A stretch of DNA of 24,731 bases from Thermodesulfobacteriales bacterium (GCA_026985945.1 JALSPN010000260.1:1-24731); one strand, 5' to 3'. Positions 14,822 to 23,449 are shown, counted from the first letter of the stretch. Made by a program: numbers and translations. The notes: generated from the sequence alone by a model not told the origin.

Positions 14822-15894
14822 AGAGAATCAAAGTTTTGGTGGTTGATGACAGCCCCATCATGCGCAAGCTCATTACCGAGGCCTTGCGCGCGGATCGCGA
14901 GATAGAGGTCGTTGGGACGGCCGGAAATGGTAAGGAAGCGGTGGAGAAGGCCCCCCGTCTGCGCCCGGATGTCATCACTCTCGATATCGAAATGCCCATC
15001 ATGGACGGGCTCACCGCCCTTGAGAAGCTCCGCAGGGTTTATCCTCAGGCCAGAGTAATCATGTTCTCCTCCCTTACGGAGAAGGGGGCCAGAGAGACCA
15101 TAAAAGCCCTCTCCCTTGGGGCCTTTGACTTCGTCACCAAGCCTTCGAGTCGTTCTCTTTCTGAGAGCATAAAGCGCATTCAGGAAGAGCTGGTCCCCAA
15201 GATCAAGTCCGCCGTCCCCAGGCCTTCTCCGCGGCCTGTAAAAGCCCCTCTGGTTTCTCGTCCGCGCCCGGCCTCAAGGCCGGTTTATTCGAGGCCAATC
15301 ATTTCCGGGAAACGGGAAGTGGTGGCGATAGGAGTTTCCACCGGGGGCCCCAAGGCCCTGGCAGAGGTGATCCCCCGCCTTCCCGGAAATTTTCCGGTCC
15401 CTATTCTCATCGTGCAACACATGCCTCCCATCTTTACCGCGCAGCTGGCCCAGAGGCTTGATCAACTCTCCGCCTTAAAGGTTATGGAGGCCTCGGAGGG
15501 AAACCCTCTCGGGCCTGGCAAAGTCTTTATTGCCCCTGGAGATAAACACATGGAAGTGAAGGCGGTGGGCACGAACAAGGTCATACACCTTCATAAAGGG
15601 CCACCTGAAAATAGCTGTCGGCCGGCGGTAGATGTCCTCTTTCGTTCCGTGGCCAAAGTCTATGGTGGCCGTAGTGTGGGTGTCATCCTTACCGGCATGG
15701 GGCACGATGGCCTGGCCGGTGCCAAACTGATGAAAGAGAAAGGGGCCCTTATCGTGGCCCAGGACGAAGCCACCTCCGTGGTTTACGGGATGCCACGGGC
15801 TGTAGTGGAAGCCGGTATCGCCGATTACGTGCTTCCTCTCCAGGAGATACCAAACTTTCTCCAAAAAATATTCTTGCAACGGATCGCAGTATGA
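14818..15894 (+). CDS. cheB: Chemotaxis protein-glutamate methylesterase/glutaminase
   Basis: The 358-residue protein has an N-terminal receiver domain (D10, D11, phospho-acceptor D56 in ITLDIEMPIMDG, K108), a Pro/Arg-rich linker (about residues 134-160, with repeated RP units) and the CheB esterase domain. The catalytic triad is visible: S174 in GVSTGGPKAL, H201 in VQHMPP and D297 in TGMGHDGLAGA. It removes methyl groups from chemoreceptors and is activated by CheA phosphorylation. The start is GTG 14818, overlapping the cheY stop (GTGA); the stop overlaps the cheR start (ATGA). The unusually long basic, Pro-rich linker is the only odd feature. Confidence 0.97.
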   Translation: MKRIKVLVVDDSPIMRKLITEALRADREIEVVGTAGNGKEAVEKAPRLRPDVITLDIEMPIMDGLTALEKLRRVYPQARVIMFSSLTEKGARETIKALSLGAFDFVTKPSSRSLSESIKRIQEELVPKIKSAVPRPSPRPVKAPLVSRPRPASRPVYSRPIISGKREVVAIGVSTGGPKALAEVIPRLPGNFPVPILIVQHMPPIFTAQLAQRLDQLSALKVMEASEGNPLGPGKVFIAPGDKHMEVKAVGTNKVIHLHKGPPENSCRPAVDVLFRSVAKVYGGRSVGVILTGMGHDGLAGAKLMKEKGALIVAQDEATSVVYGMPRAVVEAGIADYVLPLQEIPNFLQKIFLQRIAV

Positions 15895-16709
15895 GACCAG
15901 AAGTTTACCGGTTTTTTGCGGACTTGGTGCAAAAACACAGTGGTATTGTCCTCAAAGAGGAGAAAGCTTACCTCATTGAGAGCCGTCTGCGAGAACTGGC
16001 CCGCGCCCTCAACCTGCGCGATGTGGAGCAACTCTATCAGATGGCCTCAAGGCGTCTTACCCCCCAGCTTAAGGACGACATCATCGAGGCCATGACCACC
16101 AACGAAACCTACTTTTTCAGGGATCAGCACCCCTTTGAGGCCCTGCGCAAGGTGGTGATCCCGGAGCTTAAAGAACTCAGGGCGCGGGAGAAGGAGCTTC
16201 GGTTCTGGTCTGCGGCGGCTTCTACCGGCCAGGAGGCCTATAGCATCGCCATGCTTATTCACGAATATTTCCCGGATCTCCTCTCCTGGCGCATCCAGAT
16301 TCTGGCCACAGACATTTCCCGTGAAGCCCTGAAGAAGGGAGAGCAGGGGGCTTATTCCCAGATAGAAGTAAACCGCGGGCTTCCGGTGACCTTTCTCGTC
16401 AAATACTTCAAACAAAACGGTGCCAAGTGGGTGGTGAACGAAAAGCTCCGCCGCATGATCACTTTTCGCAAGCTCAATCTTGTAGATCCTCTCCCCCCCA
16501 CCCTTGGCAAGTTCGACGTGGTTTTTTGCCGATACGTGCTCATCTATTTTTCGCCCGAGGTAAAGGCCAAGGTCCTGCAAAATATTGCCAGGGTCATGAA
16601 GCCCAAGGGCTATCTCTTCCTGGGGGCCACGGAAAGCCCTCAGGGGCTTCCTGCGGGCTTTAAGAGAAAGATGATCGGGCGCACCATCTGTTACCAGTGG
16701 GAGGGTTAA
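15891..16709 (+). CDS. cheR: Chemotaxis protein methyltransferase
   Basis: The 272-residue protein has the CheR N-terminal helical domain (residues 1-85, with MTTNETYFFRD) followed by the S-adenosylmethionine-binding domain. The motif SAAASTGQEAYSIAM takes the place of the usual CSTGEEPYSIAM, and ILATDISREALKKGEQG and VVFCRYVLIYFSPE follow. It methylates glutamates on chemoreceptors, opposing CheB. It starts at ATG 15891 inside the cheB stop. The adjacent receptor lacks the pentapeptide tether, in line with this short CheR. A 58-bp gap separates it from the preferred cheA start. Confidence 0.96.
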   Translation: MRPEVYRFFADLVQKHSGIVLKEEKAYLIESRLRELARALNLRDVEQLYQMASRRLTPQLKDDIIEAMTTNETYFFRDQHPFEALRKVVIPELKELRAREKELRFWSAAASTGQEAYSIAMLIHEYFPDLLSWRIQILATDISREALKKGEQGAYSQIEVNRGLPVTFLVKYFKQNGAKWVVNEKLRRMITFRKLNLVDPLPPTLGKFDVVFCRYVLIYFSPEVKAKVLQNIARVMKPKGYLFLGATESPQGLPAGFKRKMIGRTICYQWEG

Positions 16710-16767
16710 GATTAAAGATAAGCGCTGTTTTTTTCGAATTATTTAGCAAATGAGCCAGGAGGGACTT

Positions 16768-19494
16768 ATGGGTTTTGAAGAAGATGTCCTTAAAGATTTT
16801 ATTACTGAAGCCAAGGAAAATCTTGAAAGACTTGATGAAGAGTTCGTAGAGCTTGAACAACACCCCGAAGACCGGGAGCTTCTCTCAAGTATTTTCCGCA
16901 CCATTCATACCATCAAAGGGACCGCAGGCTTTTTCGGCTTCAAGACCCTGGAGGCCATCGCCCATTTCGCCGAGGATATCCTCTCCAAGCTTCGCGACGG
17001 CCTGGTGGTGGCTGACGAAGAAACCATAGACATGCTCCTTAAGGCCGTGGATTACATTAAGGCCATTATTGCGGCCCTTGAAGAGACCGGAAAGGAACCG
17101 GTTGACGAGACCTATCTTGATTTTCTGGTTGACCTGAGAAACTTTGCCGAAAAGGTGGCCAAAAAGGCAGAAGGTGGCGGTGCACCGCCGAAAGAGAAGG
17201 CCGAAGAAGCCCCGGCTCAGGAGAGCAAAGCCGAAGAACAGAAACCCTCAGAAGAGCCCCCTTCAGAAGAGAAGCCAGAAGAAGCTCAGGCGGTAGCGGA
17301 ATCCCAAAAGGACCAGGAAGAACCCAAGGCCGAAGAGAAGGCGGCCCCTTCTGAGGAAGGTAAGGCCAAGGCAGAAAGCAAGCCTGAAGCGCCCAAACCT
17401 GCTCTGGCATCCCCCAAAAAGAAGGAAGATAAAGGAGTGCCTCACGTTCACCTTACCGAGACTCACGTGCGGGTGGATGTAAAGCTCCTTGACCAGCTCA
17501 TGAATCTTGCCGGAGAGCTCGTCCTTTCCCGCAACCGTCTGGTGCAAATTGCTTCCCGCATAAGCGATGCGGAGCTTCAGAATGCCACCCAGAATCTTTC
17601 GCTGGTGACCACTGAGCTCCAGGAAAAGATCATGAAGACCCGGATGCAGCCCATCGGAAACGTCTTCAACAAGTTTCCGCGCATCGTGCGGGATCTGGCC
17701 CGTTCCACAGGCAAGAAAGTTAACCTCCGCATTGAAGGGGCGGATACCGAGCTTGATCGCTCCATCATTGACGCCATCAAAGATCCCCTCACCCACCTGG
17801 TCCGAAACTCCATTGACCACGGGATCGAAGAGCCGGACATCCGGGTCCAGATGGGGAAACCCCCGGTTGGGACCTTAGTTCTGCGGGCCTATCATGAAGG
17901 CGGTCAGGTGGTAATTGAGATCGAAGACGACGGCCGGGGAATTGATGTGGAAAAAGTCAAGCAGAAGGCCATTGAAAAGGGGCTTATTACCCCGGCGGAA
18001 GCCGAAAAGATGAGTGATCGGGAGGCCCTGGCCCTCATTTTTAAGCCGGGTTTTTCCACCGCCCAGAAGGTAACCAACATTTCCGGCCGCGGGGTCGGAA
18101 TGGACGTGGTGAAGACCAATGTGGAAAAGCTTGGCGGAAGCATTGACATCCAGACGGTCCTCGGCGCCGGAACCACTGTAAGGCTTAAGATCCCTCTGAC
18201 GCTTGCCATTATTCCGGCCCTGGTGGTTACCTGTGAGGGGCAGCGTTACGCCATTCCTCAGGTAAGCCTGCGGGAACTGGTAGGGCTTTCTCCTGAAACC
18301 CGTAAAAATATTCACCAGATCGGAGATTCGGAATTTTTCCGTCTGCGCGGGGAGATGGTCCCCATCATCAGGCTTTCCAAAATCCTTGGGATTGAGGCCC
18401 AGCCTCGAGAGAACGAAAGTCTGGTGATCCTTAATTCCGGGGCCATGGATTTTGGCCTGGTGGTGGACGAGATCTGGGATTCGGAAGAAATCGTGGTCAA
18501 GCCCCTCGGCAAGCACTTCAAAGACATTTCCATCTTTGCCGGGGCCACCATCATGGGAGACGGAAAAATGGCCCTTATTCTCGATGTGGTCGGTATTTCA
18601 AGGAAGATCGGTCTCAAGGTGGAAGATGTGGATAAGGCCAAGGAGGAGACCGCGGCGAAGACGGTCGGGGAAGACGAACAGCAGTTCATCCTGCTCTTCA
18701 ATGTCTCCCCCGAAGAGCAGTTTGCCATTCCTCTGGCCCTGGTAGCCCGGCTTGATAAGATCAAGGCGGAGAAGCTCGAATTCGTGGGAGGGAAGGAGAT
18801 CGTCCAGTATCGAGGGCGCAGCATGCCCATCATCAGGCTTGAAAATTATCTTCCCATCCAGCCCCTTCCCGAGCAGGAGGAATATCATCTCCTGGTCTTT
18901 GCCGAGGGTGAGCGAGAGGTGGCCTTTCTGGTGTCTCGCATTGTGGATAGCATCCAGACTCACGTCAAACTCGATGAAAGACTCTATCAAATCGAAGGGG
19001 TCCTGGGCTCTGCTATCGTCAAAGACCGGACCACCCTTTTCCTGGATGTCTATAAAATCATCGAAATGCACGATCCTTACTTCTTCGTAAAGATTGTGCC
19101 CCAGGAAGAGCGTCCCTACCGGGTCCTTCTGGCAGAAGACTCCCCTTTCTTCCGCCAGATGATTGCCAACTATCTGGCTGCAGCAGGCTATGAGGTTGAA
19201 ACTGCGGTAGATGGCCTTGATGCCTGGGAAAAACTCCAGAAGGAGCCTTTTGACGTCCTCGTAACTGACATTGAAATGCCCAATATGACGGGTATCGAGC
19301 TTGCCAAAAAGATTCGGGCTGACGAACGCCTGGCAAACCTGCCCATCATGGCCCTTACTTCCTTGGCCAGTGATGAGGATCGTCGGCGAGGGCTTGAGGC
19401 AGGAATTGATGAATATCAGGTAAAGCTTGAACGCGCCAAGGTCCTTGAGGCCCTGGCAGACCTTCTCAACAGGAAGTATGCGCGGGCGGCATGA
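16768..19494 (+). CDS. cheA: Hybrid chemotaxis histidine kinase CheA with two CheW-like domains and a receiver
   Basis: The protein has 908 residues from ATG 16768, preferred to ATG 16750 because a strong aggaggg site lies 5 nt before it. Domains in order are: Hpt (residues 1-105, phospho-His H47 in TIHTIKGTAGFF); a low-complexity Glu/Lys/Pro/Ala linker (about 130-225) instead of a P2 domain; dimerisation helices; a HATPase core (LVRNSIDHG, IEDDGRGID, FKPGFSTA, GRGVGMDVV); a CheW-like domain; a second, divergent CheW-like domain (about 630-780); and a C-terminal receiver (AEDSPFFRQM, phospho-Asp in VTDIEMPN, Lys in DEYQVKLE). It phosphorylates CheY and CheB in response to receptors. The attached receiver could be a phosphate sink or regulator. 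The stop overlaps the J-protein start (ATGA). Confidence 0.96.
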   Translation: MGFEEDVLKDFITEAKENLERLDEEFVELEQHPEDRELLSSIFRTIHTIKGTAGFFGFKTLEAIAHFAEDILSKLRDGLVVADEETIDMLLKAVDYIKAIIAALEETGKEPVDETYLDFLVDLRNFAEKVAKKAEGGGAPPKEKAEEAPAQESKAEEQKPSEEPPSEEKPEEAQAVAESQKDQEEPKAEEKAAPSEEGKAKAESKPEAPKPALASPKKKEDKGVPHVHLTETHVRVDVKLLDQLMNLAGELVLSRNRLVQIASRISDAELQNATQNLSLVTTELQEKIMKTRMQPIGNVFNKFPRIVRDLARSTGKKVNLRIEGADTELDRSIIDAIKDPLTHLVRNSIDHGIEEPDIRVQMGKPPVGTLVLRAYHEGGQVVIEIEDDGRGIDVEKVKQKAIEKGLITPAEAEKMSDREALALIFKPGFSTAQKVTNISGRGVGMDVVKTNVEKLGGSIDIQTVLGAGTTVRLKIPLTLAIIPALVVTCEGQRYAIPQVSLRELVGLSPETRKNIHQIGDSEFFRLRGEMVPIIRLSKILGIEAQPRENESLVILNSGAMDFGLVVDEIWDSEEIVVKPLGKHFKDISIFAGATIMGDGKMALILDVVGISRKIGLKVEDVDKAKEETAAKTVGEDEQQFILLFNVSPEEQFAIPLALVARLDKIKAEKLEFVGGKEIVQYRGRSMPIIRLENYLPIQPLPEQEEYHLLVFAEGEREVAFLVSRIVDSIQTHVKLDERLYQIEGVLGSAIVKDRTTLFLDVYKIIEMHDPYFFVKIVPQEERPYRVLLAEDSPFFRQMIANYLAAAGYEVETAVDGLDAWEKLQKEPFDVLVTDIEMPNMTGIELAKKIRADERLANLPIMALTSLASDEDRRRGLEAGIDEYQVKLERAKVLEALADLLNRKYARAA

Positions 19495-20432
19495 AGGCCT
19501 TTGACCCTTATCGTATTCTGGGTATTAGCCCGGAGGCAAAGCTTGAAGAGATAAGGCGCGCCTTTCGGGAGAAGGCGCGCCAGTTTCATCCGGATCTGGG
19601 AGGGAAAAAAGAGCTTTTTCTGGAACTTAAGCGTTCTTACGAATTTCTCTGCGAAAGATTATCTCCCTCAAAACTAAGGATCCTCAAGGAACGCCCTCAG
19701 GGGGGCAATTATCTCCTTTCTTTTCTGGATGTAACGGCCAGAGAACTTGCCCTCGGGGCTACTGTTACAGTCACCGTGCCGGCCGAGGAAAGGCCCTGTC
19801 CTTATTGTAAGGGGCGAGGCCATAACCCCTCAGGGAGGAAAAAAACCTGTCTTTTCTGTGAAGGCCGGGGAGAGATCGAATTTTTAGGCTCCCAGAAACA
19901 CCTTAAAATCGTCTGCCCCCGTTGTGGGGGAACAGGAGAAATACTTACGGATCTCTGCCCTCACTGTCGGGGGAGAGGAGAAATTGCCGGGGAGAGGGAG
20001 CTTTCTCTCAAGCTTCCGCTTGGGGCCAGACCGGGAGACATCCTTTATCTTCCCCCGCAGGAAGAGCAGGAAATGGACATCTATTTTGAACTTCAGGTCC
20101 ATCCCAGTGGCAATCTCTTTTTCGAGGGGAGAAAGCTCTTGAGCCGGGTGGTGGTCCCTTTCTGGAAATTTGCTCTGGGTCAATCCGTGGAGGTCGAGAC
20201 CCTTGAGGGCTGGGAAAGAATCGAGCTCCCGCAGGAGTTTCAGCCTGGCAGTCTCTTCAGGCTCCCCAAAAGGGGCCCGTATCAGGAAGATGGGACCCGT
20301 GAAGACCTTTTGATCCGGGTAGAAATCATTTTCCCTTCAGATCTTCCCTCAAAGGCCCGAAAAAAATTAGAAGAATTTGCCCAAATTATGGAAAAGGAGG
20401 AAGAAGATGCAGCTTCCGGCCACCGAAACTGA
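19491..20432 (+). CDS. DnaJ-like J-domain/zinc-finger protein in the che operon
   Basis: The 313-residue protein starts with a J domain (DPYRILGI..., HPD at residues 33-35), which stimulates DnaK ATPase. It goes directly, without a Gly/Phe region, to a beta-domain segment with an inserted zinc finger of four CxxCxGxG-type motifs (CPYCKGRG, CLFCEGRG, CPRCGGTG, CPHCRGRG), and ends with a DnaJ-type C-terminal domain (LPLGARPGDILYLP, PVEVETLEGW-like region, FRLPKRG). That is a compact type-I DnaJ. It overlaps cheA as ATGA and cheW by 26 bp, so it is made together with the signalling proteins. A dedicated chaperone for the large CheA or for receptor arrays is an inference; ordinary chromosomal proximity cannot be excluded. 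No dnaK or grpE is nearby. Confidence 0.88.
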   Translation: MKAFDPYRILGISPEAKLEEIRRAFREKARQFHPDLGGKKELFLELKRSYEFLCERLSPSKLRILKERPQGGNYLLSFLDVTARELALGATVTVTVPAEERPCPYCKGRGHNPSGRKKTCLFCEGRGEIEFLGSQKHLKIVCPRCGGTGEILTDLCPHCRGRGEIAGERELSLKLPLGARPGDILYLPPQEEQEMDIYFELQVHPSGNLFFEGRKLLSRVVVPFWKFALGQSVEVETLEGWERIELPQEFQPGSLFRLPKRGPYQEDGTREDLLIRVEIIFPSDLPSKARKKLEEFAQIMEKEEEDAASGHRN

Positions 20433-20871
20433 AGCCAAAAAACCGGCTCTTACCGAAGAAACCAAGCTCTTTATCACTTTCTGGCTGGCGGATTTCCTTT
20501 TTGCCCTTCCGGTAGAAGAGGTGGTGGAGATCAACCGCTCCCTTGATATTACTCCGGTTCCCCAGGCCCCCTCTTTTGTCTCAGGGATCATCAATCTTCG
20601 GGGTCAGATCCTTACCGCCATTGATCTCGCCAAGAGGATAGGTCTTAAGCGAGAGAAGGAGGCTCATCACAACGTCATTATCGGTCGAGACGAAGAGCCC
20701 CTAAGCCTTCTGGTGGAGCAGGTAGGAGATGTGGTTGAAATACCCCTCTCTCAGATTGAAGAACCCCCGGAGGTGATTGAAGGCCTTGATGTCCAGTTCG
20801 TGAAAAATGTTTCCAAACTGCCGGATCGCCTGCTGGTTATCCTGGATGTGAGAAAGATTCTTGAGAACTAG
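20407..20871 (+). CDS. cheW: CheW coupling protein
   Basis: The 154-residue CheW starts at ATG 20407. I prefer this to an upstream in-frame TTG at 20377 because a good ribosome site (aaggagga) precedes it by about 5 nt. The core includes FWLADFLFALPVEEVVEI, ITPVPQAPSFVSGIINLRGQ, LTAIDLAKRIG, LVEQVGDVVEIP and PDRLLVILDVRKIL. It bridges chemoreceptors to CheA at the membrane arrays. It has a short charged extension (about 25 residues) before the core. It overlaps the J-protein gene by 26 bp, and its stop shares CTAG with the convergent HNH gene. Confidence 0.95.
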   Translation: MQLPATETEAKKPALTEETKLFITFWLADFLFALPVEEVVEINRSLDITPVPQAPSFVSGIINLRGQILTAIDLAKRIGLKREKEAHHNVIIGRDEEPLSLLVEQVGDVVEIPLSQIEEPPEVIEGLDVQFVKNVSKLPDRLLVILDVRKILEN

Positions 20872-21473
20872 ACCTCGGGAAGCCCGGCATATTCGAGGAA
20901 CTGGCGCCAGGCCTTTTTCTTTTCGTGAGGGAAGTCTTCCATAATGAGGCTTTCCCAGCGAGGGGCCCGGGGCTTGGCAAGGAGTTTCATGCCGGCTTCT
21001 TCCGGAGTGCGATCTCCCTTTTTGAGATTACACTTCCGGCAACAGAGGACGACGTTGTCCCAGGTGGTTTTACCCCCTCGTGAGCGGGGGAGGATGTGAT
21101 CGATGGTGCGGTCTTTGGGGTTTTTGACACTTTTCCCGCAATACTGGCAGGTGTAACGGTCCCGAATGAGGAGATTGGCCCGGGAGAAGACCACTTCAAC
21201 CTGGGGAAGCCGGTCAAAGGTGACGAGATAAATGGCATCCGGTGCCAGAAAAGAAAGACTGGGGCTGTGAACCATTCTTCCGTTTCCGTTGGTGTAAAAG
21301 CGGGAGGCCTCGATCCATTCCTCAAGGGTGTGGGTGGTCCAGTCCGGGGTGATGACTTTGGCCGTTCCTTTAACGAGATGACAGATTGCCTTCTGGACGG
21401 TTGTCACCTGAATGGCCTGGTAACTCCGATTAAGAACCAGGACTTTTTCGTCCAGAACAGAAGATTTCCCCAA
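20868..21473 (-). CDS. HNH endonuclease family protein
   Basis: The 201-residue protein has an N-terminal conserved VLVLNRSYQAIQVTTVQKAI region and a C-terminal HNH fold with zinc-knuckle cysteines (CQYCGK and CRKCN) and the motif DHILPRSRGGKTTWDNVVLCC. This is the common chromosomal HNH family of unknown target, not a homing or phage-terminase nuclease by context. The start is TTG 21473, supported by a strong aggagga site 5 nt upstream and the family N-terminus just inside. A sigma-70-type promoter is visible upstream. It is convergent with cheW and the stop codons share four bases (CTAG). Confidence 0.92.
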   Translation of the reverse strand: MGKSSVLDEKVLVLNRSYQAIQVTTVQKAICHLVKGTAKVITPDWTTHTLEEWIEASRFYTNGNGRMVHSPSLSFLAPDAIYLVTFDRLPQVEVVFSRANLLIRDRYTCQYCGKSVKNPKDRTIDHILPRSRGGKTTWDNVVLCCRKCNLKKGDRTPEEAGMKLLAKPRAPRWESLIMEDFPHEKKKAWRQFLEYAGLPEV

Positions 21474-21499
21474 GTTTCCTCCTCGAGAAATTTTGTGAT

Positions 21500-21528
21500 A
21501 CTGTAACGCAAAAAAGATGGCTTGTCAT
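21500..21528 (-). promoter_or_regulatory. Sigma-70-type promoter of the HNH gene
   Basis: On the minus strand ATGACA (21523-21528) and TACAGT (21500-21505) are 17 bp apart, matching 5 of 6 and 4 of 6 consensus bases, and lie 26 bp before the TTG start. The same 68-bp gap must also hold the start signals of the divergent lipoprotein operon. Confidence 0.45.
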
Positions 21529-21541
21529 TGGTGGGGGATTT

Positions 21542-21895
21542 ATGAGAAAGACGATAACTTTTTGCCTGGCCTTTTTATTTCTCTATAGTTGTTCTCAGGT
21601 CCCGGAACTTCCGGAAGTGGAATTTCCCTCTCCCACTACCGCCAGAGTTATTTACAAGGGGAGAGAATACCTCCTTGAGAAAGGAGCTCCTCCGCCAGAG
21701 GATTTCCCCTTCCCCTATCGCTTCGAAGAAGACGGAGACCTGGATCTAAAAATTGCCGGCAGGTGGGTGGAGTTTGACAATCCCTACGATATCGATATAG
21801 AAATAAAAACCCCCAGGCTTTTAAAGCGCCCCAGGGCCAAAACTTCTCGTTATCAAAGATCTTCCGGGAGATCCAAAAGGGCCCGGAGAAAATGA
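21542..21895 (+). CDS. Small lipoprotein of unknown function
   Basis: The 117-residue protein has a lipoprotein signal: a basic start, hydrophobic core FCLAFLFL and a cysteine at 17 in LYSC, where signal peptidase II would cut. The mature part has a Pro/Glu-rich segment (VPELPEVEFPSP), a middle with VIYKGREYLLEKG and DLDLKIAGRWVEF, and a strongly basic tail (RPRAKTSRYQRSSGRSKRARRK region, about residues 95-117). I do not recognise the family. Its stop overlaps the trpF start (ATGA), so it is first in that operon. The ribosome site is gggggat before ATG 21542. A cell-surface or periplasmic role follows only from the signal. Confidence 0.72.
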   Translation: MRKTITFCLAFLFLYSCSQVPELPEVEFPSPTTARVIYKGREYLLEKGAPPPEDFPFPYRFEEDGDLDLKIAGRWVEFDNPYDIDIEIKTPRLLKRPRAKTSRYQRSSGRSKRARRK

Positions 21896-22527
21896 TACGG
21901 GTAAAGATATGCGGGATCACGAGAGAAAAAGATGCCTTGCTGGCTGCTGAACTCGGGGCACACGCGATAGGATTTATCTTTTATCCCGGAAGCCCTCGTT
22001 ACCTTAGTCCGGAGAAGGCCCGCAAGATAAGTGCTTCTCTGCCACCTTTTGTGCAGCGGGTAGGGGTTTTTGTAAACGAAGACCCCTCAAGGATCAAACG
22101 TATCAGAGACCTGGTAGGGCTTGATGTGGTTCAGCTTCACGGGGAAGAGTCTCCAGATGTTTGCGCCCTCTTTTATCCCAGGGTGGTTAAGGCCTTGCGG
22201 ATCAAAGACGAAAAAGATCTCGCCGCTCTTTCCTCTTATCGGGGAAGGGTAGGGGGGATTCTCCTTGATACCTTCGTAAGAGGGGTTTTCGGCGGGACGG
22301 GAAAGACTTTCAACTGGTCTCTGGCGCAAAAGGCCAAAAGGTCTGGGCTCCCGCTTATTCTGGCAGGCGGGCTTAACCCCCAAAATGTGGAGGAGGCCAT
22401 CAAGAAGGTAAGACCCTCTGGCCTTGACATCAGTTCCGGAGTAGAAATAACTCCGGGTGTTAAACACCCTGCACTTTTAAAGGCCCTTTTTGAAAGGCTG
22501 AGACCCTATCTGGTGAAAAGTTTTTGA
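21892..22527 (+). CDS. trpF: Phosphoribosylanthranilate isomerase
   Basis: The 211-residue TIM-barrel enzyme converts phosphoribosylanthranilate to CdRP in tryptophan synthesis. The signatures are complete: VKICGITREKDALLAAELGA (catalytic Cys7 in KICG), IGFIFYPGSPRYLSPE, VQLHGEE, LLDTFVRGVFGGTGKTFNW (catalytic Asp), LAGGLNPQNVEEAI and GLDISSGVE. Length is typical. It is coupled to the upstream lipoprotein gene by ATGA and is isolated from other trp genes in this window, so the pathway is presumably scattered. Confidence 0.97.
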   Translation: MIRVKICGITREKDALLAAELGAHAIGFIFYPGSPRYLSPEKARKISASLPPFVQRVGVFVNEDPSRIKRIRDLVGLDVVQLHGEESPDVCALFYPRVVKALRIKDEKDLAALSSYRGRVGGILLDTFVRGVFGGTGKTFNWSLAQKAKRSGLPLILAGGLNPQNVEEAIKKVRPSGLDISSGVEITPGVKHPALLKALFERLRPYLVKSF

Positions 22528-22540
22528 AGAGAAGTAAAAT

Positions 22541-23449
22541 TTGAGTGACTTTGAATTTTTCGAGATGAAAGAGAGGGAAAAGGCAAAAAAATTGCGAGAG
22601 AATAAAACCCGCCGCTCCAGGCGAGAAAAGGGCAGGGGCCCCCAGAAAATTTCAAGGCCTTACGTGGTAGAGGTGGTCCTGCGGGATGATTATCCGGGGC
22701 TTCATGCGGTGGCTGAAGGGTTTTCTTTAAGGCCCGGGGATTTTGTCCTTCTTGATCTTGCTGAAAGGACGGAAGTGGCCAAGGTGATTTCTCCTCCGGT
22801 CTTCCTGCCGGTGGACCTTTCAGCTCTTCCGCGGGTGAAACGCCTGGCAAGCCCCAGGGAGATCTCTCGTTTTCGGGAAAACTTAGCCTTTGAAGAGAAG
22901 GCCTGGAGTATATGCGAGCAGCTGGCCCGTGAACAGGGGCTTGAAATGAAACTGGTGCGGGTGGAGCGCCTTTACGACCGGAGTAAAGTCATTTTTTATT
23001 ACACCGCCGACGGACGCATCGATTTTCGCCAGCTGGTAAAAGACCTGGTGCGGGCCCTGCGGACCCGCATTGAGATGCGCCAGATAGGGGTGCGCCACGA
23101 AGCCGGGATGCTTGGGGGTATCGGCTGTTGTGGGCGGGAGGTGTGTTGTGCCACCTTCCTCAAAAGATTTGATCCGGTCTCCATAAAGATTGCCAAAGAA
23201 CAGAGCCTTCCCCTGGATCCCGTAAAAATCTCAGGGCTTTGCGGGAGGCTTCTTTGTTGCCTCCTTTTCGAACACAATGTTTACGCCGAACTTTCGGCCT
23301 CCCTTCCCAAAATCGGTAAAAAGGTCTCCCTCACCGGTTATGAAGGGCGGGTGGTCCGTTACAATATTTTTCGGCATTCAGTGACCATTGAAACCACACA
23401 GGGGCAGGAGATAGAGATTCCCATGGAAGAGTTCCGGAAGGAGAAGTGA
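22541..23449 (+). CDS. PSP1-domain protein, RicT/YaaT family
   Basis: The 302-residue protein has a Lys/Arg-rich N-terminus (residues 8-35) and a PSP1-type core with IGVRHEAGMLGGIGCCGREV, CCATFLKRF, LPLDPVKISGLCGRLLCCL and FEHNVY. The conserved cysteines here bind [4Fe-4S] clusters in RicT of Bacillus, which works with RicA and RicF in RNA processing through RNase Y. No such partners lie nearby, so the function here is open. The start is uncertain: TTG 22541 gives the length listed, but ATG 22565 (8 residues later) is possible and neither has a strong ribosome site. It sits between trpF and metG on the same strand. Confidence 0.88.
   Translation: MSDFEFFEMKEREKAKKLRENKTRRSRREKGRGPQKISRPYVVEVVLRDDYPGLHAVAEGFSLRPGDFVLLDLAERTEVAKVISPPVFLPVDLSALPRVKRLASPREISRFRENLAFEEKAWSICEQLAREQGLEMKLVRVERLYDRSKVIFYYTADGRIDFRQLVKDLVRALRTRIEMRQIGVRHEAGMLGGIGCCGREVCCATFLKRFDPVSIKIAKEQSLPLDPVKISGLCGRLLCCLLFEHNVYAELSASLPKIGKKVSLTGYEGRVVRYNIFRHSVTIETTQGQEIEIPMEEFRKEK

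Noticed and set aside
16710-16749. TAAAGATA in the cheR-cheA gap as a possible sigma-28 site
   Set aside because: No acceptable -10 box lies at the required spacing.
17263-18516. Antisense frames of 185 and 213 codons within cheA
   Set aside because: Both mirror conserved kinase domains on the plus strand and lack recognisable motifs.
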